From assembly GCF_938028775.1 (NCBI RefSeq), contig NZ_CALIZG010000023.1, positions 169,682 through 233,681 of the forward strand: a DNA stretch of 64,000 bases, read 5' to 3'. A program made the translations under genes and the position numbers. Position 1 is the stretch's first letter. Each line of letters begins with the position of its first letter. Shown here piece by piece: positions 1-6,055 of this stretch. The stretch is from Mogibacterium diversum_A. Its GTDB lineage: Bacteria > Bacillota > Clostridia > Peptostreptococcales > Anaerovoracaceae. The notes under the pieces are model-generated. The model saw only the letters and a list, made by a program, of their open reading frames with translations, did no database searches and had not been told where the DNA came from.

Positions 1-516
1 CACGCCTGAATTTTTCAAGTGTGGTAATAAAACAAATGCAATACCGCATTCAGCAAATATTTCATACATTCTTGGCAAAAATTCCTTCGGCTTCTTTACC
101 GTCATACCTCTAAGCTCAGGTAAATACCCTTTTAACTTCGCTGCATTATAAGGCTTCGTCTCAATATCTTTTGAGATGTTTATAGCTGTTTGAATCCATG
201 CTCTAGAATTAATGATGTTCTTATCACTATTAAAAGATGAACTTGATCTAAAATTTATTAGAAAATCCGGCTGCAACATAATTCTTAAATCTGCAACCTT
301 AAAATACTTACATAAATTTGCAACTTTATCGTTGATACTTCTTGTTTTTGGCAAGCCAACTACATCAACAAAATATTTATAATCTATTTCTTTTACAAGC
401 TCTGCTTGTGCATCAATATCCCCAGCCTGCTGTATCTCTATCAGTTTTTGATCATAACAGAAATATGTGATAGCAAATGTAATTATTAGATATTTTGATA
501 ATTTGTTATATTTCAT
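1..516 (-). CDS. ImmA/IrrE-family protein, partial, HTH lacking
   Basis: This frame is open from an ATG at 516 to the window edge (172 codons seen). The stretch ELRGMTVKKPKEFLPRMYEI followed by FAECGIAFVLLPHLKNSGV resembles the start of the ImmA/IrrE metallopeptidase domain found in HigA-like XRE antitoxins and phage or ICE regulators. The HExxH zinc motif would lie beyond the edge. Family members usually carry an N-terminal XRE helix-turn-helix of about 60 residues. Here an in-frame TGA sits just before the ATG and no HTH is visible upstream, so the gene is probably 5'-truncated. It lies next to transposon-type debris. The family call is fairly sure; whether the gene works is doubtful. Confidence 0.6.
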   Translation of the reverse strand, partial: MKYNKLSKYLIITFAITYFCYDQKLIEIQQAGDIDAQAELVKEIDYKYFVDVVGLPKTRSINDKVANLCKYFKVADLRIMLQPDFLINFRSSSSFNSDKNIINSRAWIQTAINISKDIETKPYNAAKLKGYLPELRGMTVKKPKEFLPRMYEIFAECGIAFVLLPHLKNSGV

Positions 517-612
517 GCTTTCTCATTCCCATCGTCAAATTCTAATTTATTTGTCTATGTCGCTTAATATTATGGTATTTTTTAGGCATTTTTCTACTGC
601 CAGATTTCATAC

Positions 613-813
613 TCAATCACCACTATTCACCTTAGCTTGTATTACTTTAAACAGCTTATCTTGAAATGTCTCTTTACTCTTTTTATCAAAATATATCTCT
701 GTTACAAAGGTCTTTCCATTTATCTTTTTTGTAAGAATACCATCAGGATTTTGGTGGGGTGATTGTTCTTCTGTCTTTAGTTCTTTAATATCTGTTTTCT
801 CATTTTCTGCCAT
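613..813 (-). CDS. TnpW-like small transposon-encoded protein
   Basis: This is a 66-aa acidic protein with the core KKINGKTFVTEIYFDKKSKE and then TFQDKLFKVIQ. The pattern 'GKTxxVxxxxxxxSKETxxDKxxxLI' matches the small TnpW-type proteins carried by clostridial mobilizable transposons and ICEs. The function of that family is unknown. A good Shine-Dalgarno (AAAGGAGGAAC) precedes the ATG. It sits between an ImmA/IrrE fragment and frameshifted fragments, which fits the remains of a mobile element. Assignment is from memory of the family pattern only. Confidence 0.5.
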   Translation of the reverse strand: MAENEKTDIKELKTEEQSPHQNPDGILTKKINGKTFVTEIYFDKKSKETFQDKLFKVIQAKVNSGD

Positions 814-892
814 TTAGTTCCTCCTTTCGACTTGCACAAAAAAGATTTCCTGTAATTAGGAAACCTCTTTTCATATTGGTTGATATTTGGTT

Positions 893-1100
893 TTAGGTTG
901 TTGCTTGTAGCCTCTTTCTTGCTCTATATTCTCTTGCTTTTATCCGCTCGTACTCTCGGCACTTTTCAAGATTTTTCGGTCTGTTCTTTGGCAAGACTGT
1001 TTTTTACCAGTGCTTCAAACTCTGATTTGTTTGTATCATATTTTCTAATGTAACAGATACAAAAATAAATCCCAAGTTTATTTCCTTCTCCCGTTTTCAT
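893..1100 (-). pseudogene. Frameshifted small ORF, element debris
   Basis: Frame A starts at the ATG at 1100 (MKTGEGNKLGIYFCICYIRK...) and stops at 966 after LAKEQTEKS. A second frame, entered just before that stop, reads PKNLEKCREYERIKAREYRA and ends at 893. The charged helical continuation suggests one original protein of about 68 aa disrupted by a single-base indel. I cannot name the family. The ATG lies inside the end of the membrane-protein fragment at 1078-1270. Confidence 0.35.
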
Positions 1101-1270
1101 CAAAATTGTTCTTCAATGCGATTTCTGTTGAAATAATCACTCCAGCTAAAGGAATCATCTGTATCATCGTGATAATACTGCCAACAGTTCCCACCGTCTC
1201 CGTTCCCTTTCCAAAAACAATAGCTATGGCAATCACGGAGAGAGGTGCTAAAATCAGCCCGCAACGATAC
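1078..1270 (-). pseudogene. C-terminal fragment of a small membrane protein
   Basis: The minus frame reads LILAPLSVIAIAIVFGKGTE, then a second hydrophobic segment (SIITMIQMIPLAGVIISTEI), and ends ALKNNFDENGRRK. Two membrane helices and the 'TE-ALK-NFDENG' tail recall small SdpI/DUF3784-type membrane proteins, but that is weak. There is no start codon: the frame opens directly at the palindrome at 1272-1333, so it appears to be cut by a rearrangement or insertion there. Confidence 0.35.
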
Positions 1271-1271
1271 C

Positions 1272-1333
1272 GAGGGTGCGGACATTTTCTTGGACAGTCT
1301 ATCCGACTAATCCAAGGTTATGTCCGCACCCTC
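1272..1333. repeat. 62-bp palindromic element with two-part stem
   Basis: GAGGGTGCGGACAT at 1272-1285 is repeated in exact inverse at 1320-1333 (14-bp perfect arms). Inside, TTGGACAGTC and GACTAATCCAA form a second imperfect stem, so the whole folds as one long hairpin. No T-run follows on either strand, so it is not a classical intrinsic terminator. It truncates the membrane-protein fragment beside it, which suggests a small palindromic insertion (REP- or MITE-like) or an element end. Confidence 0.6.
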
Positions 1334-1356
1334 CTCTCCACAAAATCTTCTTAAAT

Positions 1357-1818
1357 CTAAATGGTGAACTCAAACTCAATGCTAATATCCAACCTATCTT
1401 TTAAGGTATTATAGATTAAACATTTTGATATGATATTTCTAAAGTAAGTCTCAGCCTTATCAGCTTCCATAAAGGTATATAGGTATATTTTTATCTTGAT
1501 ACTCTCAATATAAGGCAAGTCATCAAAGCCCTTTACAGCCAAGAGACTCAGGGGATTTTTCACAGTTACCACAGTCTGACTTTCTAAGTCCATTATTGTT
1601 TCACCCTGTTTTTTTGCATATTTATCTATTGTAATAAGCAAATCCGAAACTATAGAGGCAACAAAGTGGTCAAGCGAGGTAAATTCTTCTTCTTTAGAAT
1701 CAAAGCTGATATTTTCATTTATATTGATACTAATTTTTTCATTATAGGCTTTCACGCCGTTATTTACAGCAATTAATCTATATTTTTTTTCATAAATTTC
1801 AGATTCTCTAACACTCAT
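1357..1818 (-). CDS. OsmC-like protein, one Cys of the usual pair lost
   Basis: This 153-aa protein has the OsmC/Ohr arrangement: an N-terminal beta-sheet, a helix (FTSLDHFVASIVSDLLITID) where OsmC proteins carry the first redox Cys, a 'KKQGETI-DLE-TVTVK' strand region, and a late helix with the second Cys (NIISKCLIYNTL). The first Cys position reads Ser/Val here, so the two-Cys peroxidase mechanism is unlikely. It may bind or process a thiol or act as a carrier. The gene starts 11 bp inside the end of the MetE-like gene (translational coupling) and is the last gene of the four-gene operon. The fold call is moderately sure; substrate unknown. Confidence 0.6.
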   Translation of the reverse strand: MSVRESEIYEKKYRLIAVNNGVKAYNEKISININENISFDSKEEEFTSLDHFVASIVSDLLITIDKYAKKQGETIMDLESQTVVTVKNPLSLLAVKGFDDLPYIESIKIKIYLYTFMEADKAETYFRNIISKCLIYNTLKDRLDISIEFEFTI

Positions 1819-2989
1819 CTCTTAATATCCTTGCTGCTGTAACCATGTTTTTAATCTTGTTTTCTATATTTCCATATGTATTCACCGGTCTATTTGAAAA
1901 TGTTGCATAACCACAATCAGGATTGAGCCAAAGATTTTCTTTTTTTACATATTTTAAGGCTTCCCTGGCTCTCTCCACTATGCCTTCTACACTCTCTGCC
2001 TCATCCATTCTCGGATTTAACACTCCCAGACCAAGAATAATATCACTGTTAATCCTATCATCTGCTAATAACGCCTTGAGTTCTCCGGCTCTTGGAGTCG
2101 AAAATTCAAGAGAGAGATTATCGCAACCTGATTTACTAAATAATTCAACCAAAGGAGTATACGGTCCTTCCAGTAAAATTTCTTCTTTTTTGCTCCAATT
2201 CCCTCTACAGACATGCAGGGCTGACATTGATAATTTTTTATTAATTTTGCTAATGACTGAACTTATTAGATGCGTAGCAAATTCCAACTCTTCTGTTGGA
2301 TCTTTTCTCTGTGACAGACTGGCACACATAAAACTTCTTGGCTTACCCTCAGTAAACACAATCTCAGTCAGAACAGGCTCATCAAGCTGGATTACATCCA
2401 CTCCTATTTTTTGAATTTCTAATATTTCTTTTTCAAAAATATCAATTACAGCCTCACCTAAAGCTTCTTTGGACGGATATCCATTTTTAGAAAGTTCGTA
2501 CAGCCACATACTTCTGGTAACCAGATAAGGCCCCGGCATTGTGATCTTAATAGGCTTATCAGTATATTTTTTTACCATCAGAAGCTCATTTTTTACTATG
2601 TCTCCCTTGTAAACAAGCTTATCATTACAGATTGCATTTTTAATTGACTGAGCTGGTACATCCAAGATACTGAGCTGATTTTCAAATTCCCTCTTATCTT
2701 CTATATATTCAAGCATATCAGCCTGAGTCATTTCAATGACTCCACCTATTTTTTCTGAAATGAACGAAACATAATTATCCCTTGCTATCTCACCGGAAGT
2801 TATGATATCTATACCAAGTTCTTCCTGCATCTTAATTATTTCCCTCGTCTGTTCCTCGACAAGGTTCATATATTCTTCTTTCTCCATCATACCAGCTCTT
2901 ACCATGCGTCTAGCCTTTAGTACCTTTTCACTTCTAGGCATAGAACCAATAAGAGCGGTAGATAAAGGTTTAAACTTATCTACCGCCAT
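1808..2989 (-). CDS. Core-MetE zinc methyl/alkyltransferase
   Basis: At 393 aa this corresponds to the C-terminal catalytic half of cobalamin-independent methionine synthase (MetE is about 750 aa). The zinc ligands are visible: His-x-Cys in ALHVCRGNW (around residue 260) and the distal Cys in LNPDCGYATF (around residue 357). The N-terminal motif TALIGSMPRSEKVLKARR is typical of short MetE-II proteins. This family includes folate-independent methionine synthases and the epoxyalkane:CoM alkyltransferase, so it transfers methyl or alkyl groups to a thiol. It starts 4 bp after the PhnD-like gene and overlaps the OsmC-like gene, so an alternative methyl or alkyl donor is likely. Exact acceptor unknown. 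Confidence 0.8.
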   Translation of the reverse strand: MAVDKFKPLSTALIGSMPRSEKVLKARRMVRAGMMEKEEYMNLVEEQTREIIKMQEELGIDIITSGEIARDNYVSFISEKIGGVIEMTQADMLEYIEDKREFENQLSILDVPAQSIKNAICNDKLVYKGDIVKNELLMVKKYTDKPIKITMPGPYLVTRSMWLYELSKNGYPSKEALGEAVIDIFEKEILEIQKIGVDVIQLDEPVLTEIVFTEGKPRSFMCASLSQRKDPTEELEFATHLISSVISKINKKLSMSALHVCRGNWSKKEEILLEGPYTPLVELFSKSGCDNLSLEFSTPRAGELKALLADDRINSDIILGLGVLNPRMDEAESVEGIVERAREALKYVKKENLWLNPDCGYATFSNRPVNTYGNIENKIKNMVTAARILRDEC

Positions 2990-2993
2990 ATTT

Positions 2994-3821
2994 TTATCTC
3001 TTTTCGTTAAAATTTTCCAAGAAATTCAGATACTTATTTGCTTCTGTAATCTGCTCAAAGCCTGTTGTTCTTCCCTCAACCCACTTAGTCAGACCTTCCA
3101 TATCCATTATCTCTTTTTCTTTTTCATTGGAATAGTCCATCTTAAGCATTATATCGGAGAACTCTTTCAAATCCTCATCACTTACATCCTGATGAGCAGA
3201 GAACAGACAATGATCAAACTTTTCTGTCTTGGCTAAAACTTCAACAACATTTTCATCAACACTTCCGTCCTTTAGCCAAGCTTCAAAGTTTGGTGCAAGT
3301 ACAAAGCTTGCTTCAGTTTTGCCATCAATCATTGCATACATTGCATCTTTTTCACCACCAACATGGTCACCATGAAGTCCAACTCCAATATCAAATCTTA
3401 CTTCCTCATAGTCCTTTCCAAATTCTAGACCATTATCTCTTAAGAATTTGATAGGTATGAGTCTTGCCTGTGGAGAATCTATGGCACCGAAGCCAATCTT
3501 CTTGCCCTTAAGATCAGATACATTCTTAAAGCCCCTGTCTTTTCTAACAACCATATAAGTACAAAGGTCTCTGTCTGTATTTCTCATAGGCCCAAACTTA
3601 TCTTTTCCAGCCAGTCTAAGATGTGAATCAAGCCTTGCTAATGGAGAATTCCAAGCTATATCAATTTCTTTATTTTCTAATGCAGTTACCTGCAAATCAT
3701 AATCTTTAAAATATACGGCTTCTATCTCCGCACCATTTTCCTTGTAATAATCCTCTATCATCTGCCATATAACAGACACCTTAGGATCATATAAAACTGC
3801 ACCTACTTTTAATTTTTTCAT
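2994..3821 (-). CDS. PhnD/SsuA-like binding protein without signal peptide
   Basis: This 275-aa protein has the type-II periplasmic-binding fold of the PhnD/phosphonate family: LKVGAVLYDPKVSVIWQMIE at the start, EIDIAWNSPLAR, then a 'SDLKGKKIGFG-IDSPQARLIP' hinge region. Family members are normally lipoproteins or exported. This one begins MKKLKVGAVLYD with neither a hydrophobic signal nor a lipobox Cys, so it should be cytoplasmic, and no ABC permease or ATPase lies nearby. It sits 28 bp after the flavoprotein gene and 4 bp before the MetE-like gene. It may hold a small substrate for those enzymes or be an enzyme itself. Fold call good, role inferred. Confidence 0.75.
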   Translation of the reverse strand: MKKLKVGAVLYDPKVSVIWQMIEDYYKENGAEIEAVYFKDYDLQVTALENKEIDIAWNSPLARLDSHLRLAGKDKFGPMRNTDRDLCTYMVVRKDRGFKNVSDLKGKKIGFGAIDSPQARLIPIKFLRDNGLEFGKDYEEVRFDIGVGLHGDHVGGEKDAMYAMIDGKTEASFVLAPNFEAWLKDGSVDENVVEVLAKTEKFDHCLFSAHQDVSDEDLKEFSDIMLKMDYSNEKEKEIMDMEGLTKWVEGRTTGFEQITEANKYLNFLENFNEKR

Positions 3822-3849
3822 ATATTCCCTCTTGTCAGATTATTTACTA

Positions 3850-4977
3850 TTATACTAATGGCTGTCCTGTAATAGCCTTTCCTAACCATACAATGAGTAC
3901 ATCTACAGATGGAGCCATAATCTGACCTGCGTAAGAGTCTCTTAAAAGTCTCTCAATCTGCGTTGCCTTGTTGTAAGTCTTTCCTCCTCCTATTCTCATA
4001 GCAAGTCTTGATGCTTCAATTGCATTTTCAGATGCATTGATTCTTGCCGCAATGATTTTTGCAACTGCATCAGCTTCACCAGCGTTAAAGCTTCTTGCAG
4101 CTTCTCTTGTTAAGAATTCAGAAGTCTGAGCCATAGTATATATTCTAGCTAAGTGAATCTGTACTGTTTCAATATTGGAAAGTGATCTTCCATCAGGATA
4201 TTTTCTGCTCATAGAATAATTGGTTGCAAGTTCAAGCTGAGCCTGTACTAAACCGGTATATACGCTTGCAAGACCAACTATAAACATAGGTGCTACCTGA
4301 GCAAATACCTGATCCATACCACTTCCGTCCTCACCAATTCTCATAGACATAGGAAGTTTTATATTGTCCATCTTCATTGGGCAGGATACATTACCTCTCA
4401 TACCGATACCCTTCCACTGATTCATTGCAAATGAAAGTCCGACACTGTCCTTTGGTACTATCCAGTTATTGATTGCGTTTTCTTTCTCAGCAGGAGCAAG
4501 TACAAGATAATAAGCAGCCTGTTCAGCGGAAGTTACCATGGATTTAACTCCATTTAATACAACTCCTTCTGCACTATACTCAGCCTTTACTTCAGGCAGA
4601 TAGAAATGTGTTCCTGTGCCGAACTCAGAATAAGCAAGTGCTAAAAATACTTCATTTTCTACAACATCCTTGCAAATAGCTTTCTTGGTTTCTTCTGTTG
4701 CATTTGCAAGTACACAGTTAAGTGCAACATTGTGCATCATATAGCAAAGGCCTGCTGTTGGGCAATATTTTGCAAATGCAAGCACTGCCTCCTGATGCTC
4801 TACTATTCCTTTTCCTAAGCCCCCAAGCTCTGTAGGAATTATCAATTTGAAGTATCCTGCTTTCCCCATCTCCTTAAAGGTTTCCACAGGAAAAGCCGCA
4901 TTTTCATCGGTTTCCTTTGCATAAGGTGCTACATGCTTTTTCGCAAACTCCAGTGCCTCATTATAAAAATCTGACAT
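3850..4977 (-). CDS. Acyl-CoA-dehydrogenase-like flavoprotein lacking catalytic Glu
   Basis: This 375-aa protein has the full acyl-CoA dehydrogenase fold: an N-terminal helical domain (FPVETFKEMGKAGYFKLIIP), a middle beta domain (AYSEFGTGTHF, then VLNGVKSMVTSA) and a C-terminal four-helix domain ending IERLLRDSYAGQIMAPSVDV. The Glu used by short/medium-chain enzymes falls in GGKTYNKATQIERLLRD, where the aligned residue is Ala. The alternative isovaleryl-CoA site (ERLVLA... helix) reads MFIVGLASVYTG, again without Glu. It is therefore probably not a dehydrogenase; DszC/SfnC-like flavin oxygenases and related hydroxylases share this fold. First gene of the operon, with a strong Shine-Dalgarno (AAGGAGG). 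Function unknown. Confidence 0.75.
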   Translation of the reverse strand: MSDFYNEALEFAKKHVAPYAKETDENAAFPVETFKEMGKAGYFKLIIPTELGGLGKGIVEHQEAVLAFAKYCPTAGLCYMMHNVALNCVLANATEETKKAICKDVVENEVFLALAYSEFGTGTHFYLPEVKAEYSAEGVVLNGVKSMVTSAEQAAYYLVLAPAEKENAINNWIVPKDSVGLSFAMNQWKGIGMRGNVSCPMKMDNIKLPMSMRIGEDGSGMDQVFAQVAPMFIVGLASVYTGLVQAQLELATNYSMSRKYPDGRSLSNIETVQIHLARIYTMAQTSEFLTREAARSFNAGEADAVAKIIAARINASENAIEASRLAMRIGGGKTYNKATQIERLLRDSYAGQIMAPSVDVLIVWLGKAITGQPLV

Positions 4978-5067
4978 AGCAAACTACCTCCTTATAATAG
5001 TTAAAATATTCAAATGTATATGTATTGTTTACATATTATATGTGGACTTTGTACAAATACACAGTTA

Positions 5068-5095
5068 TTTTTACATACTGCCAAGGTTCTGTCAA
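5068..5095 (-). promoter_or_regulatory. Possible promoter of the four-gene operon
   Basis: On the minus strand a perfect -35 TTGACA (5090-5095) is followed after 16 bp by TAAAAA. The -10 is weak. A TATAAT closer to the gene lacks a good -35. The leader of about 90 nt is very AT-rich, and the -35 abuts the hairpin at 5100-5135. Confidence 0.35.
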
Positions 5096-5099
5096 TTAA

Positions 5100-5135
5100 A
5101 AATGCACTATAAATGACTAGATTTATAGTGCATTT
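5100..5135 (-). terminator. Terminator hairpin, 15-bp perfect stem
   Basis: AAATGCACTATAAAT (5100-5114) and ATTTATAGTGCATTT (5121-5135) form a perfect stem with a 6-nt loop. On the minus strand TTTTTAATT follows. It would end transcription from the Fic/RepA debris and insulate the operon below. Confidence 0.6.
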
Positions 5136-5170
5136 CTATGAAATAGCAATAATTTTTTAATCCTTTCACT

Positions 5171-5335
5171 CTATTCCAATATTTTCAAATACATGTCAAG
5201 TCTGGAGTTTACATAACCTGCAAACAGTTTCTCCATTGCAGAAAGATTATTTTTTTCATGATACTCGTCAAAAGCCTTATAATATTCCATACTATCCATT
5301 AATTTTATATCTATTGGAGGATACCCTGCCTCAGA
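5171..5335 (-). pseudogene. Fic-family C-terminal fragment
   Basis: The minus frame reads EAGYPPIDIKLMDSMEYYKA, then FDEYHEKNNLSAMEKLFAGY and VNSRLDMYLKIL before a TAG. The pattern 'PPI-IK---YY-AFD-Y------AM--L---Y---RL--YL-IL' is the C-terminal tail of Fic/DOC AMP-transferases. The catalytic HPFxxGNGR motif is absent, and an in-frame TAA stands directly upstream. It is joined to a RepA N-terminal fragment at about 5335, so both are products of a deletion. Confidence 0.5.
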
Positions 5336-5525
5336 TTAACCAAAAGTCTTCCTTGTCTATCCAGTTATTCTTAAAGGACATTCCAGTTCGTTTCAAAAGC
5401 ATGGAGTATAGGATAATGGCTTCAGCAGACAGTCCCTTAAATTCTTCTCCGTCTACCAATATTTCAGGCACTTTCAGAAAGTTAAATCGCTCTGCTTCAC
5501 GATTATAGAAATAGTCAAAGTCCAT
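5331..5525 (-). pseudogene. RepA (replication initiator) N-terminal fragment
   Basis: These 64 residues (MDFDYFYNREAERFNFLKVP, then LSAEAIILYSMLLKRTGMS and NNWIDKED) match the start of the RepA_N-type replication initiators of ICEs and low-GC plasmids. They normally continue with 'GRVYIYFTxEEI' and about 200 more residues. Here the homology stops after WIDKED and a TGA follows within four codons, where the Fic fragment begins. Shine-Dalgarno AAGGGAGGTGATCC is intact. It is a truncated remnant of a conjugative element. Confidence 0.65.
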
Positions 5526-5614
5526 GCAGGATCACCTCCCTTCTTAAAAATTTGCAAAGAAAAAGACGATAGTTTTTTCTCTATCGCCTTTGGTAACCAT
5601 TTTTATGAAAATTT

Positions 5615-5890
5615 TTAGATTGATTTTATTGCTTCATTGATACCTTGTAAAAAAGCTGTAACTGCTGCTCCAACCATCGGTATTCCGTATGGACTTAACA
5701 GGAATCCTAATATCAATGCTTCTATGCCAGTTGAAAAATCTTTTTGAAACAATGATACAGCCCCGACAACGACACACATAAGCATCAATAAATATAATAT
5801 CATTGTTCCTATACCAAGTAAGAATGTCAGAAAGGCAGTGAAGATACTTAACAGTAAGCTAATTGGAAACAAGATTTTTTTATTATCCAT
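5615..5890 (-). CDS. CD1845-like small ICE membrane protein
   Basis: This 91-aa hydrophobic protein has three to four membrane segments (ILFPISLLLSIFTAFLTFLL, GTMILYLLMLMCVVVGAVSL, ALILGFLLSPYGIPMVGAAV) and ends FLQGINEAIKSI. The 'F--SPYG-PM-A' motif and tail resemble the CD1845 family of small membrane proteins coded on Tn916/Tn1549-like ICEs beside the replication gene. Function unknown. It precedes the RepA fragment in the same direction, as in such elements. Nothing convincing lies between it and rlmD (5891-6055). Confidence 0.5.
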   Translation of the reverse strand: MDNKKILFPISLLLSIFTAFLTFLLGIGTMILYLLMLMCVVVGAVSLFQKDFSTGIEALILGFLLSPYGIPMVGAAVTAFLQGINEAIKSI

Positions 5891-6055
5891 CTCATCATAT
5901 AGTAATCCTCACTTTCTAAAGCATTCTTTGTATCTCCACAAACCATATCAATACAACCATTCACATCAATATAATTTCTCAGGACTTTTTTCGTCCTCCA
6001 TCGCCATCTTCTACAAATACAAAATGCTTGTAAAGCTGCTTAAAATACAGGATTT

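Larger units (their letters stand above)
819..1356. other. Gene-poor remnant region with broken reading frames
   Basis: No intact gene is visible in this stretch. It holds, on the minus strand, a 44-codon frame at 966-1100 and a second frame at 893 to about 985 (ending KCREYERIKAREYRARKRL). These look like two halves of one gene broken by a frameshift. It also holds a truncated membrane-protein tail at 1078-1270 and a 62-bp palindrome at 1272-1333. The picture is decayed mobile-element DNA at the downstream edge of the 1.36-5.0 kb operon. Confidence 0.5.

Noticed and set aside
1100..1285. 61-aa minus-strand ORF ending RNRIEEQF
   Set aside because: It is an alternative frame of the same DNA in which the neighbouring frame gives a clear membrane-protein sequence.
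1106..1354. 82-aa plus-strand ORF
   Set aside because: It runs through the palindrome and opposite the membrane-protein fragment, with no ribosome site or family pattern.
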